Below are positions 42,198-51,618 of a stretch of DNA of 64,000 nucleotides, piece by piece. The translations under genes were made by a program, and so were the position numbers. The stretch lies in NCBI RefSeq assembly GCF_964273065.1, contig NZ_OZ186815.1, positions 1-64,000 of the forward strand, given 5' to 3'. The notes beneath the pieces were generated by a model. That model was not told the origin of the DNA, ran no database searches, and was given only the letters and a program-made list of their open reading frames with translations. Numbering within the stretch: the first letter of the stretch is position 1; every line of letters begins with the position of its first letter. The DNA is from Nocardiopsis dassonvillei_B (GTDB lineage: Bacteria > Actinomycetota > Actinomycetes > Streptosporangiales > Streptosporangiaceae).

Positions 42198-42875
42198 CTA
42201 GTGGAACATCACGAACGGGCCAGAGGGCGGGGGCGTGTAGCTGACCGGGACGGTGACAGACCAGTGCCCCTCGGGTTCCTTCCACGGGGACCCGGGCCGT
42301 GAGCACGGGCACCGCCAACCGATCTCGCTGTCGCCGGACGGCCAGAAGCGAAACCGGAGTGTTTCCACGCCCAGCTCCAGCCCGGTGTCCAGAGTCGCGA
42401 GGTGGACATCCCGTTCAACACCCGGCTCCAGGTTCTCGTTCAGGACCATGCGTTCCCCACTGACTCCCGGAATCACCACCTGCACGTGGTAGACCCGGGC
42501 CAGCTGGAAGCGGGCGAACACCTCGACTTTGCCCGGGGACCTGGACTCCTTCGGAAATGCCTTCAGTCTGCTCGGTAGCACCGGCCGGATTTCGTCGTGG
42601 CGTCGCTCTGCCTCGAGCCGGTTGGCCGTCTCGGCTTCCGCAGCGGAAGCCTCAGCTGCGTCCGCCGATCGGCTGGCCTCCGCCGCTGCCTTCTCCGACG
42701 TGGCGGCAGATTTCTCAGCCGCGGTCGCGGATCGCTCCGACGTGGTAGCGGACGTCTCAGCGGCATCAGCGGATCGCCCCGCCGCGGAGGCTGACCGCCA
42801 CGCGAACCACAACGCAGCAAACGCGACCGCGACGCCGATACCGGTTACGAGCAGGGTGCCCTGTTCGACGGTCAT
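42198..42875 (-). CDS. Membrane-anchored protein with Ala/Ser/Glu heptad-like repeats
   Basis: A 225-residue protein. It has one N-terminal membrane helix (VTGIGVAVAFAALWFAW), then about 60 residues of low-complexity repeats (ADAAE, SATSE, SAAT) likely to form a long coil, and a beta-rich C-terminal domain (VFARFQLARVYHVQVVIPGV, LRFRFWPSG, WRCPC). No family is recognised. GAGGAG precedes the ATG. It follows the interrupted lipoprotein gene by 10 bases. Confidence 0.65.
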   Translation of the reverse strand: MTVEQGTLLVTGIGVAVAFAALWFAWRSASAAGRSADAAETSATTSERSATAAEKSAATSEKAAAEASRSADAAEASAAEAETANRLEAERRHDEIRPVLPSRLKAFPKESRSPGKVEVFARFQLARVYHVQVVIPGVSGERMVLNENLEPGVERDVHLATLDTGLELGVETLRFRFWPSGDSEIGWRCPCSRPGSPWKEPEGHWSVTVPVSYTPPPSGPFVMFH

Positions 42876-42885
42876 GTCCTACTCC

Positions 42886-43281
42886 TCAGTACTCGAACCC
42901 GGCGATGAGCTCGTCCAGTTCCTCGAGCCGGTCGGGGCACACGTGCTCGACGTTCACCCGACGCAGCGCGAGCGCCCGTTCGGGATCGTCGCCGTCGGCG
43001 CTCATCCCGGCGGTGTAGGCGAACACATCGTCGTCGGAGTCGCAGGTCTCCTGCGCGATGTCGCTGATGTCGGCCTAGCTGCCGTCGTCCAGCTCGTCGA
43101 CGCCGAGGGCCTCGGCGGTCGCGGCTCGGTGCGCGGTCTCGTCGTAGCTTGCACAGCCTGTGAGCAGCAGGACCACCGCCGCTGCCGCGGCGATGAAGGG
43201 GGGCGCGTGGGCATGGGGCACACCTCTTGGGGGAGGCGTCGGAGCGGGCAACGCGGAGGTCAGGGGCGCTTCAACGAGCAC
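42886..43281 (-). pseudogene. Lipoprotein gene interrupted by an in-frame TAG
   Basis: The first part carries a lipoprotein signal (FIAAAAAVVLLLTGC with the lipobox Cys) and runs to a TAG at 43075-43077 (after GVDELDDGS). The same frame then continues for 62 natural-looking codons (ADISDIAQETCDSDDDVFAY, ending LEELDELIAGFEY) to a TGA at 42886-42888. Read through, the product has the usual layout of a small secreted actinobacterial lipoprotein with a Cys pair. A nonsense mutation, or a sequencing error, is the simplest explanation. Confidence 0.65.
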
Positions 43282-43750
43282 ACCGGCCGTCTCCGCGTGG
43301 GCGGAGACCGCGGGATCACGGTAGCCCGCGGTGGCTCGTGTCCGTCTGTGGAAGCGTCATGGTGGCCAGATCTGGCCACGCTCGCATCACCTGGGGCGGC
43401 CCCAGAGCCTGAACACCCCAGCGGGTCAGCCGCCGATCTCCCCGGGGCCGCTTCGTTGTCTGCTGAACGCTGAAACCCCCGGCCAGCTCAGCGAGCTGGC
43501 CGAGGGCAACAGGTTAAATCTCAAGCTGCGAGGTGTCATCCGCAGGTGAACGGGAGACTCCTATGTCAATCCGGCCCCGTCATGCAGCCGACCGAAGCAC
43601 GAGCACGGTCGTTCCTACGATGTCGGTTTCGGATCCCGGCCGGGCTGCCACGGCATCAGTGCCGTGGTTCTCGTCCAAGCCTGGGAGTAAATCTGCCTGG
43701 ATGCATCCGCCGAATCATGGCGGTCACTGTAAGTGTCGCGGATCTCTTAT
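43282..43750. other. Noncoding stretch with one hairpin
   Basis: No gene is seen. It contains a perfect inverted repeat at 43481-43501 (GGCCAGCTC, AGC, GAGCTGGCC). The right part becomes AT-richer and probably carries the promoter of the following nuclease-methyltransferase gene. Confidence 0.4.
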
Positions 43751-46700
43751 ATGATGCCTCCTGTGGTCACTCTACGCACGTACCTCGAAAAACTGCAGGC
43801 CATCCACTCGACCGGCGAGGCTGTCCCAGAAACGTCCTACTATGGGCAACTCGAAGGGCTTCTCAATGAGGTTGGCAAGACCCTTGATCCGGTAGTCACC
43901 TGCGTTCTTACCACCAAGAACCGTGGTGCAGGGATACCTGACGGTGGCCTATTCACTGCCCGCAAAGCACTCGTTGAGACTGGTGCTTCCGCGCTGCTTG
44001 TACGAGCTCCCGAGCGCGGAGTCATGGAGGTCAAAGGACTATCGCAGGACGTCGTTCAAGTGGCACGATCCGCTCAGGTTAAGCGCTACCTGGCACGCTA
44101 CGGCAAGGTCTTGGTCTGCACCTACCGCGATTTCCTGGTCATTGGCCTGGACTCCAAGGGCAAAGCCCAGACCGGTGAGCGCTTCACGCTCGCACCTGAC
44201 GAGGACTCCTTCTGGGCACTCAACCCTATGGAGACTGAGAAAGCTCGAGGCACGGACTTCGTCGACTACCTTAAACGCGCGCTGCAAGGTGACGCGCCTC
44301 TGAGTAACCCCGCCGACCTTGCATGGTTCTTGGCTACCTATGCTCGGACTGGGCTTGCACGGGTCGAAGACGCAGGAGACATGCAGGCTCTCACAACTTT
44401 GCGTAGCGCACTGGAAGAAGCCCTAGGTCTGCACTTTGAAGGCGAGGATGGCGACCACTTCTTTCGCTCGGCGCTCGTGCAGACTCTATTCTACGGCGTC
44501 TTTGCCTCATGGGCGTTCTGGTCAGAGCAGCAGCCAGAGCAGTCCACGGACCGCTTCACTTGGCGCCAGGCCCAGTGGACGTTGTCAGTGCCGATGGTGC
44601 GTGTGCTCTTTCAGCAGCTGGCCACGCCGGCGAACCTACCGATCGGGCTTGACGAAGTACTCGACTGGACCGACGACGTCCTTGCCCGTGTGGATCGTAA
44701 ACTCTTCTTTCAGCGCTTTGAAGCAGCTGAAGCGGTTCAGTACTTCTACGAACCGTTCCTGCAGGCCTACGATCCGGAACTCCGCCGCGAACTCGGTGTC
44801 TGGTACACGCCTCCTGAAGTCGTGCGCTACATGGTCGATCGGGTTGACCATGCACTACGCACACAGCTCAATCTCCCGCTAGGCCTTGCGGACCCGAACG
44901 TCCACGTGCTTGATCCGTGTACGGGAACAGGCTCCTACCTGACCGCCGTCCTTGACAAAATCGTGGCTACCCTGAAGGAGCAAAGCGGAGACGGACTCGT
45001 CGCAGCAGAGGCCAAACAGGCAGTCTTGTCCCGCATTCACGGATTCGAGTTGCTGCCTGCGCCGTTCGTCATCGCGCATCTCAGGATAGGCATCGCTCTG
45101 CAGCACCTTGGCGTCCCGCTGAACGCCAACGTTGGTGAACGTGCAAGTGTGTACCTGACCAATGCCTTGACCGGTTGGGGCAACGACAGTGAACACCCGG
45201 TTCTTCCCTTCCCAGAATTTTCCACTGAACGGGATGCGGCTAACTCCGTCAAGCGTGAACAGCAAATCCTTGTAGTTCTTGGAAACCCTCCTTACAATGG
45301 CTTTGCTGGTGTATCTGGACGCGAGGAGGGTGGTCTCGTTGAACCATATAAGAATGGACTTTCCGATAAGTGGGACATAACAAAGAACAAGCTTGACGAT
45401 CTATATATTCGTTTCTTTCGCGTTGCCGAACGCCGTATTGCCGAGCAGACCGGAAAGGGAATCATATGCTTCGTCACTAACTCTTCCTGGCTCGGCGATC
45501 CGTCAACTGTTGTCATGCGCGAGAGGCTGATTTCCGAATTCGATGATATTAGTATTGATAACCTCAATGGTGACAGTCGTGAGACTGGCAAGAAAACCCC
45601 CAATGGGGAACCAGACCCCTCCATCTTCTCGACGCGGCTGAACCCGTCTGGTATTACGCGTGGTGTGGCCATCAGCATGCTTATCCGCACTGCTGAATAT
45701 GTTGAGTCGTCAACAACAGTCCGATATCGCGACTTTTGGGGTCAAAGCAAAAGTGAACAGCTTTCTGCTGCCACCACTGCCCCCGATGCTGGACCTCACT
45801 ATGAGTCCCTCGCGCCGGAAAAGGCTAACTGGTTCCGACTGCTGCGTTGGAGTCCACGCGAAGGTTACGCGAATTGGCCAGCCATCAACGAGTTGTGTGG
45901 TCAGGACCCGATGCTCGGCTTGAACGAGAATCGTCAATTCGCCTTGATCGACAGCAATCGGGACTCCTTGGCTGACCGCATGAGGACCTATCTGGATCCC
46001 GATGTCACGATGGAGCAGGTTGATCCCCGGCTAGCCAAAAAATTCTCCGGATTCGAACCGGAGAAGGTCCGTGTGCGCCTACTCGAACAGTGCCCGTTCG
46101 ACGAGAATAAGATTCAGCGTTTCCAGTTCCGTCCGCTTGATATGCGATTCGCTTATGTTGAGACTAATGCGCAGATTTGGAATCGTTCACGGCCATTGTT
46201 GGTCGCTGCGGCAGAGGCGTCTTCCGGATTCTTGCTAGTCCGTCGCCGGGCCCCACGGGCACTGGATGGTGCGGCAGTTCACTTCTCGGGCTGCCTCGTG
46301 GACCAGAAGGTGTTGTTCACTGACGCCTACGCCATTCCATTTTGGCTTTCGCCTGAGTCGGAGAAAAAAAGCGACGAAACTCCAGCGCTGTTCGACCTCG
46401 ATTCTGAGCATTCGACCGATACATGGATTCCAAATCTCTCCGCTGGTGCCCTGGCTTATTTGGAGAAGCTTGGAATCGAAGATGTGAAGACCAATAAGGA
46501 AAGCGCAACGCTCGTCTGGTTGCATGCGCTAGCAATCGGTGTTTCTCAACTCTACGTCGAACAAAACGGCGAGGCGGTGCGTTCTGACTGGCCTCGTATC
46601 CCCTTGCCTGGTACCAAAAAAGTCCTACAGGAGTCAGCTGCTCTTGGTAGGAAGGTAGCATCTCTGCTCAACCCTGACGCGAACGTTACTGGCCTCGATA

Positions 46701-47179
46701 CGCCTCCTCTTGACCCGTATCTGCGGACGGTCGCTGCCATCGAGCGCGCAGACAAAAACCCTTTGAACCCTGATAACGGAGACCTTGCCGTCACCGCAGG
46801 TTGGGGCATCCTTCAACCGGGCGCGATTATGCCGGGATCCGGAAAGTTTGACGTGCGACAACGCGCTGTTGCTGACAGCGAATTGCTGACCAACGAAGAA
46901 GAGGAGGCGCTTGGCGGTCAGGTACTCGATATTTACCTGAATGACGATGTGCGGTGGCGGGGGGTGCCTGGAGCAGTTTGGGACTATAAGGTTGGTGGGT
47001 TCCAGGTGCTGCGTAAGTGGCTGAGTTACCGCGACAAGCGCGTCCTCGGCCGTGACCTTACCATGGCCGAGGCTCGAGAATTCTCCGCCATCGCGCGTAG
47101 GATCACCGCAATTATGCTACTCAGGCAAGAGCTCGATAATAATTATCTTAAGATTGCCGGTTCGAATGAACCTATTTAG
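43751..47179 (+). CDS. Type ISP-like restriction-modification protein (nuclease + N6-adenine methyltransferase + specificity domain)
   Basis: About 1142 residues. The N-terminal part has a PD-(D/E)xK-like nuclease pattern: GIPDGGLF, then GVMEVKGLSQDV. The methyltransferase has GVWYTPPEVVRYMVDRVD, motif I LDPCTGTGSYLTAVL and motif IV VLGNPPYNGFAG. The C-terminal half resembles the type ISP target-recognition domain (YRDFWGQSK, FQFRPLDMRFAYVETNAQIW, VWDYKVGGFQVLRKWLSYRD). No SF2 helicase domain is visible, unlike classic type ISP enzymes such as LlaGI. GC content falls in the second half. The start is ATG 43751, ATG 43754 or GTG 43733. Confidence 0.85.
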   Translation: MMPPVVTLRTYLEKLQAIHSTGEAVPETSYYGQLEGLLNEVGKTLDPVVTCVLTTKNRGAGIPDGGLFTARKALVETGASALLVRAPERGVMEVKGLSQDVVQVARSAQVKRYLARYGKVLVCTYRDFLVIGLDSKGKAQTGERFTLAPDEDSFWALNPMETEKARGTDFVDYLKRALQGDAPLSNPADLAWFLATYARTGLARVEDAGDMQALTTLRSALEEALGLHFEGEDGDHFFRSALVQTLFYGVFASWAFWSEQQPEQSTDRFTWRQAQWTLSVPMVRVLFQQLATPANLPIGLDEVLDWTDDVLARVDRKLFFQRFEAAEAVQYFYEPFLQAYDPELRRELGVWYTPPEVVRYMVDRVDHALRTQLNLPLGLADPNVHVLDPCTGTGSYLTAVLDKIVATLKEQSGDGLVAAEAKQAVLSRIHGFELLPAPFVIAHLRIGIALQHLGVPLNANVGERASVYLTNALTGWGNDSEHPVLPFPEFSTERDAANSVKREQQILVVLGNPPYNGFAGVSGREEGGLVEPYKNGLSDKWDITKNKLDDLYIRFFRVAERRIAEQTGKGIICFVTNSSWLGDPSTVVMRERLISEFDDISIDNLNGDSRETGKKTPNGEPDPSIFSTRLNPSGITRGVAISMLIRTAEYVESSTTVRYRDFWGQSKSEQLSAATTAPDAGPHYESLAPEKANWFRLLRWSPREGYANWPAINELCGQDPMLGLNENRQFALIDSNRDSLADRMRTYLDPDVTMEQVDPRLAKKFSGFEPEKVRVRLLEQCPFDENKIQRFQFRPLDMRFAYVETNAQIWNRSRPLLVAAAEASSGFLLVRRRAPRALDGAAVHFSGCLVDQKVLFTDAYAIPFWLSPESEKKSDETPALFDLDSEHSTDTWIPNLSAGALAYLEKLGIEDVKTNKESATLVWLHALAIGVSQLYVEQNGEAVRSDWPRIPLPGTKKVLQESAALGRKVASLLNPDANVTGLDTPPLDPYLRTVAAIERADKNPLNPDNGDLAVTAGWGILQPGAIMPGSGKFDVRQRAVADSELLTNEEEEALGGQVLDIYLNDDVRWRGVPGAVWDYKVGGFQVLRKWLSYRDKRVLGRDLTMAEAREFSAIARRITAIMLLRQELDNNYLKIAGSNEPI

Positions 47180-47228
47180 CACATAAAATAGGGCATGGTC
47201 CAGATTCTTGAGTGCTCAACCTCACTGA

Positions 47229-48322
47229 GGGTTGATTGTTTGTTTCCTGGGTGGGCATATGCCCACCCACCCGGAACTTCTCGTTCGAGGAGGGGTGCCA
47301 TGGACGCCCACGACAAGCAACAACGCCGCTTGAGGGCCGCCGCCCTGTTCGAGCAGGGCCAGATGTCCGACGCCCGGATCGGCGAGGTGCTCGGCGTCAC
47401 CGCCCGCGCGGTCAACAACTGGCGGCGCGCCTGGCACCAGGGCGGCACCGACGCACTGATGAGACCGACGCACTGATGAGCAAGGGCCGCACCGGCCCCA
47501 GGGCTACCTGGACCCCGACCAACGCCACCGGCTGCGCCGACTGCTGCGCCGGGGCGCCAAGGACTACGGCTTTGTCACCGACGTCTGGACTCTGAACCGG
47601 ATACGGCGGGTGATCGCCGAGACCTTCGGCGCCGCCTTCGCTGACCCCTCGGGGGCGGCCGATGAAAGCGATGGGGTGGTCGGTGCAGGTCCCGGCTCGC
47701 CGCGCCATCGAACGCGACGAGGAGGCCATCGCCGCCTGGATCGAGCAGACCTGGCCGCAGATCGAAAAAAGGAAGCCGAACCGGGGCCTGGATCGTCTTC
47801 GTCGACGAGGTCGGCACAGGGCTGACTGGGGCTGTGTCCCGCACCTGGGCGCCGATCGGGCAGAGGCCGGTGCTGCACGTGGTTAAGGCCCGCCCGGCCA
47901 AGATGTCGATGGCCGCGGCCTGCTGCTACCGCCGTGATCACACCTCGCGGTTGTTGTTCCGCACCCGCCCGGGGTGGTACCACGACCGTGACCTGATCTC
48001 CTTCGTGGACGGTGTCCACCGGGTATTGGGCACACCGGTGATCCTGGTGTGGGACAACCTGTCCGCCCACCGCAGCAGGCGGATACGCACGGCGGTCCAG
48101 GCCCGGGAGTGGTTGGAGGTGGAGTACCTGCCTGCCTACGCTCCGGATCTGAACCTGGTGGAGGATGTCTGGTCCCACCTCAAGGGCACGGCGCCGGCCA
48201 ACCTCGCAGAGCTGAGCGAGCGGTCCGGTCGGTGCTGCGCCGGCTACGGTACCGCCCCGACCTGCTGGATGGATTTCTCGCTCACACTGGACTCCAACTC
48301 GGAACCGAATAATCAAACATCA
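47229..48322 (+). mobile_element. Decayed IS630-type insertion sequence
   Basis: Imperfect terminal repeats lie near 47231-47248 (TTGATTGTTTGTTTCC) and, inverted, at about 48305-48322 (TTGATTATTCGGTTCC on the minus strand). They enclose an IS630-like transposase broken by several frameshifts. The right end abuts a truncated copy of the 49.3-kb pseudogene. Confidence 0.7.
47300..48312 (+). pseudogene. IS630-family transposase, multiply frameshifted
   Basis: The HTH part (LFEQGQMSDARIGEVLGVTA, RAVNNWRRAWHQGGTDALM) is cut by a 17-bp tandem duplication at 47448-47480 that shifts the frame. Later pieces lie in other frames: LDPDQRHRLRRLLRRGAKDY, WSVQVPARRAIERDEEAIA, and the DDE core VILVWDNLSAHRSRRI with LPAYAPDLNLVEDVWSHLK. 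The end (RRLRYRPDLLDGFLAHTGL) is in yet another frame. At least four frame changes make it inactive. Confidence 0.85.
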
Positions 48323-48480
48323 GTCAGGAGCAGTAGAACGCTGGTGACAAGCCTCAGTTCGCGGAGCTGGCACAGCACGGGGAAGTTGACCCAGGTGAGG
48401 ACGTTGAAGCCGTACTCGGTAGCGGGCGAGGTGCGGTGGTTAATGGGATGTCTATGCGGACCTTGCTGACCACGGCGGAG
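48313..48480 (-). pseudogene. Short N-terminal fragment of the 49270-50137 family
   Basis: TEYGFNVLTWVNFPVL and LRELRLVTSVL align with AEYGFDVLTWPGFPVL and LRELRLVTSAL of the larger pseudogene. The fragment is frameshifted and ends at the IS630-like terminal repeat. Confidence 0.6.
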
Positions 48481-48629
48481 ATCAACCGTAGACGCGGTGG
48501 ACGGTGTTGCCGACCTCCTGAGAGCTGATTCCAGCCTCCACTCACAGGACGGAGATGACCTTGCGGATACGGTCGCGAGTGAAGGTGCCAAGGGTTCGGA
48601 TGAGGGAGACAGCTGTGAACCCACACTGA

Positions 48630-49268
48630 TCAGAACAAGGTCCCCTGACCCTGCTCAGAGGTTGGTCTTGCACTGGCAGCGGTGAGCAGCTTCGACCAGG
48701 AGGTAATTCCGCCCTGTGTGGCCAGTTCGCGCAAGAGGAGGGCGGCGGCCACGGCGTCCCACAGCGCGCGGTGCGGCCTGCCAGTAGGGACCAACTCGTT
48801 GACACGGTTACGTAGCTCGAACCGGTCCAGCAGGGCGCCGAGTCCTTTCGGGCTGGGCACGTCCAGGGCCCGTGCCAGGCGCAGGGTGTCGATCAGCCCG
48901 GCCGGGGCCACTCGGGGGTGCCGCAGGTGTAGAAGCCGGTCGTCGACGCCGATGTTGTGGCCCACCAGATAGTAGCCCTTCACCCGGGACGCCAGGGCGT
49001 CATCGATCTGCTCGGGGCGGGGTGCGTTCCTGAGGGCGTGGTCGTTCAGGTCGGGGCTGATCCAGGGGCGGCGAGGGACCGGTCGGCCGGGGTTGACGAG
49101 GGTGTCGTAGGCGGTGGCCAAGTCGGGGGACCCGTCGACCAGCCGGACCAGGGCGATCTCCAAAATGGCTTCCTGGTCGTGGTCTTGGGAGCCGGTGCCT
49201 TCCAGGTCTAGCGCGACCAGCGGCATCTTCTTCCACGGTCGGTCGGTCATAACGGGTCCCCGTCCCAT
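48630..49268 (-). CDS. DnaQ-like 3'-5' exonuclease (DEDDh)
   Basis: A 212-residue exonuclease of the RNase T/DnaQ fold. ExoI is VALDLEGTGSQDHDQEAILE (Asp and Glu), ExoII is LVGHNIGVDDRLL (Asp), and ExoIII is PHRALWDAVAAALLL (His, Asp). Similar proteins occur on actinobacterial plasmids and integrative elements and probably act in DNA repair or turnover. ATG 49268 has GAGGA upstream; ATG 49250 is an alternative. It lies just after the end of a decayed gene. Confidence 0.85.
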   Translation of the reverse strand: MGRGPVMTDRPWKKMPLVALDLEGTGSQDHDQEAILEIALVRLVDGSPDLATAYDTLVNPGRPVPRRPWISPDLNDHALRNAPRPEQIDDALASRVKGYYLVGHNIGVDDRLLHLRHPRVAPAGLIDTLRLARALDVPSPKGLGALLDRFELRNRVNELVPTGRPHRALWDAVAAALLLRELATQGGITSWSKLLTAASARPTSEQGQGTLF

Positions 49269-49269
49269 G

Positions 49270-50137
49270 TCAGTCGTCCTCGTGGCGTGCGGCCGCCGTC
49301 AGCCGCTGTCGGGCCTGGTCGAGCTGGCGCTGCTCGGCTTCGCTCAGGGTGTACCCGGCCAGGGTGCGCCCGTGCGCGCGGTGGAGGTGCGGGTGGTCGA
49401 CCTCCCACACCTGGAACCGCAGCTTGTGTTGGAGAGCGTAGCGTCGCTGCTCGCCGAGGGCGTGGGTGAGCATGTGCCCGTCCTCGACCAGGAACGGGGC
49501 GTCGGTGTCGTAGCCGAAGGATTCCAAAGCGGCCCGGAATTCGTCCTCGGCCGGTGCACGGTGGTCGTCGGCGCAGATCCTGCGCTGGGCGGCGGGGCAG
49601 ATGTCGCACAGCTCCGGCACGCCCCAGTGGCCGTTGTAGTCGGGCACTTGGTGGGCGTAGGTGACCCCGCAGCTCGTTTTGCGGAACAGCGGCACACCGG
49701 TGCCGTGCTTCCGCCAGGCCCGGACGACCTTCGCGTCCAGCTCTTCGGGCAGCACCTTGCGGCGCTGGTAGCCGGTCGCATAGGGCACCTCCACACCGAG
49801 GCCGCGCAGGCCCCGCTGGTTCAGCTTCCTTACCGGTAGGTGGACCAGCGGGTGGTGGTGTCGCCGTGTCGGAGGGTGTCCATGTCGTGCTGCCACTGGG
49901 TGCGTAGGCCGGGGCTGGTGTTGAGACCGGTAGGGCGCTGGTGACGAGTCTGAGTTCGCGGAGTCGGCGCAGGACGGGGAATCCGGGCCAGGTGAGGACG
50001 TCGAAGCCGTACTCGGCCGCGAGCGGGGTGTGGTGGTCTACGAGGTAGTCCATGCGGACTTTGCCGACCGCGGCGGGGGTCAGGTCCCAGGTGGTGGTCA
50101 GGGTGATCAAATCGAAGGCTCGGCTGCTGCATCCCAT
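49270..50137 (-). pseudogene. Decayed gene of unknown family (fullest of three copies)
   Basis: The N-terminal part (FDLITLTTTWDLTPAAVGKV, AAEYGFDVLTWPGFPVLRRL) is in one frame; a short middle (DMDTLRHGDTTTRWSTY) in a second; and the rest (LNQRGLRGLGVEVPYATGYQ, FRKTSCGVTYAHQVPDYNGH, ELCDICPAAQRRIC, ALGEQRRYALQHKLRFQVWE) in a third. At least two frameshifts are needed. The Cys spacing (CGV...CDICP...RRIC) could bind metal. I do not recognise the family. Two shorter relics lie at 33.0 and 48.3 kb. Confidence 0.65.
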
Positions 50138-50356
50138 GATCGGGTGAAGGTCGCCGAACCTCTACGGGTACTCCTGGTAGGTACCCCTCAGGGGGATCCG
50201 CTGAGCGCGCTTATACGGCCACCCTGGGTACAGGCAAGCGGCCGATCCGAGGGACACAAGTCTGGATTCCGGGCCGGCCGTGGGCATGTGGACCTCACCG
50301 GCGTTCCCCGCCAGTGAGCCCTGCCGTCTGATGAGTAGCGCTCGTTTGGAGCTGGT

Positions 50357-50938
50357 ATGGGTTCTGTTTCCGCAATCCGAGGCGGTGGGCGTGGCTGCCT
50401 GACAGCGGCCGCAGAGCGCTCGTCGGAGGCAAAGCCGTTCCTCCTCCGTCGGGTGACCGCCCCGGATGATCGCGCGCCCGTGATGGTGGAGCCTTCCAGG
50501 AAGCTAGAGGGACATGCGGTAGCGGCTCCGGGCCAGCCCGTTTACGCCAGGGCCGTCCGCCGACATCTGCGCACGCTGGTCTCACTGCCCGAGCGAGAGT
50601 TCGCCCTTGTCGAGCTGCTGGCCACGGAGCTCTTCAACAACGCGACCCAACACTCCCGCAGTGGGGAGACCGGGGGCGAGGTCATAGTGGCGGTGTTCGA
50701 ACTCCCCGGGCGCCTTCAGGTCCGCGTCATCGACGCTGGCCCCCACCCCGACGAGTTCACCGTTCCCCACCTGCGCCCCTGGGATGCGGACGCTGAGGAG
50801 GGGCGGGGCCTGTTCCTGGTAGCCGCGGAGGCCGACCGGTGGGGAACGGTCCACCACGACGACGGCCGCACCAGCGTCTGGTTCGAGATCGACCACACCC
50901 AGGAACCCAGGCCAGGGGTTCCACGGGAAGGCCGGTGA
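50357..50938 (+). CDS. ATP-binding anti-sigma-factor-like protein (HATPase_c_2)
   Basis: A 193-residue protein with the GHKL ATPase motifs of the RsbW/SpoIIAB-like group widespread in actinomycetes. The N-box is LLATELFNNATQHSRSG, G1 is VRVIDAGPHPDEF, and G2 is EEGRGLFLVAAEADRWGT. It probably phosphorylates or binds an anti-anti-sigma partner; none is encoded nearby. GGAG precedes the ATG. It opens a regulatory block running to 52.3 kb. Confidence 0.85.
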   Translation: MGSVSAIRGGGRGCLTAAAERSSEAKPFLLRRVTAPDDRAPVMVEPSRKLEGHAVAAPGQPVYARAVRRHLRTLVSLPEREFALVELLATELFNNATQHSRSGETGGEVIVAVFELPGRLQVRVIDAGPHPDEFTVPHLRPWDADAEEGRGLFLVAAEADRWGTVHHDDGRTSVWFEIDHTQEPRPGVPREGR

Positions 50939-50944
50939 CGCCTC

Positions 50945-51283
50945 ATGGGGTGGAGGTACGAGGACGACCACGACCGCTATCAGGCCGCCCAGCACCTTCA
51001 ACGACGACACGGACAGCTGTGGCTCATCCTGTGGGGACCGGCTTCGCGGGCGTTCTTCGCCTTCTACCGGGGCGAGGCCCACGTCGTTCCTCTCGCCGCC
51101 CCCACCTGCGCCGAGCTGCACAACCGGATCGTGAACACCGAGCACGAGCTGGCGCGCACACTGACCCCACCCCGGTCGTGGTGGGCCTGCCCGACCCCGG
51201 GATGCACGTGGACCTCCGCCCGGCCCACCGTTCACGCTCCCTGTCCGCTTCCGGCTGCTCCCGCTCGGCCGCATTCGCCATGA
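50945..51283 (+). CDS. Small hypothetical protein upstream of whiB
   Basis: A 112-residue protein. Its first 80 residues look structured (AAQHLQRRHGQLWLILWGPA, SRAFFAFYRGEAHVV, TCAELHNRIVNTEHEL); the tail is Pro/Thr-rich. It begins 6 bases after the HATPase gene and overlaps the WhiB start by 4 bases, so it is in the same operon. It is a recurrent but uncharacterised neighbour type. Confidence 0.65.
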   Translation: MGWRYEDDHDRYQAAQHLQRRHGQLWLILWGPASRAFFAFYRGEAHVVPLAAPTCAELHNRIVNTEHELARTLTPPRSWWACPTPGCTWTSARPTVHAPCPLPAAPARPHSP

Positions 51284-51618
51284 CCGACCGAACCCCGTGC
51301 CAGAGCCTGGCCGACCCGGACCTCCTGTTCGGCGGCGCACTGCAACGACGCCGGCTCCGACACCTCTGCGTCCCGTGCTCCGTCCACATCGCCTGCTTGA
51401 CCCGAGTGCTTTCCGAAGGCGTGAAGGCAGGACTCTGGGGCGGGATGACCCACAGCGAGCGGAAGAGCCTTCTCCGCCGCCACCCTGACGTGACCGACTG
51501 GCACGCCTTCGTCACTCATAACACGTCCGTTCCACCGGAAAGGAACTTCACACGTGCTCCCCATGCCCTCCACCATCCACCCGAGCACAGAGCCCGAAAG
51601 AGTGCTGACCACCTCTGA
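51280..51618 (+). CDS. WhiB-family iron-sulfur regulator
   Basis: A 112-residue protein. It has the four Fe-S ligands (Cys7, then CVPCSVHIAC with Cys-x2-Cys-x5-Cys), the GLWGGMT turn (GVWGG-type) and a basic C-terminal part. WhiB-like proteins bind [4Fe-4S] and sigma-factor region 4 to redirect transcription. The C-terminus overlaps the next gene by 65 bases in another frame, so the last 20 or so residues may not be conserved. Confidence 0.85.
   Translation: MTDRTPCQSLADPDLLFGGALQRRRLRHLCVPCSVHIACLTRVLSEGVKAGLWGGMTHSERKSLLRRHPDVTDWHAFVTHNTSVPPERNFTRAPHALHHPPEHRARKSADHL

Noticed and set aside
24723..47179. A BREX or DISARM system
   Set aside because: A large methyltransferase and several ATPases are present, but the other required genes (BrxC/PglZ/BrxL or DrmA/B/C) are not. 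The proteins fit separate small systems better.
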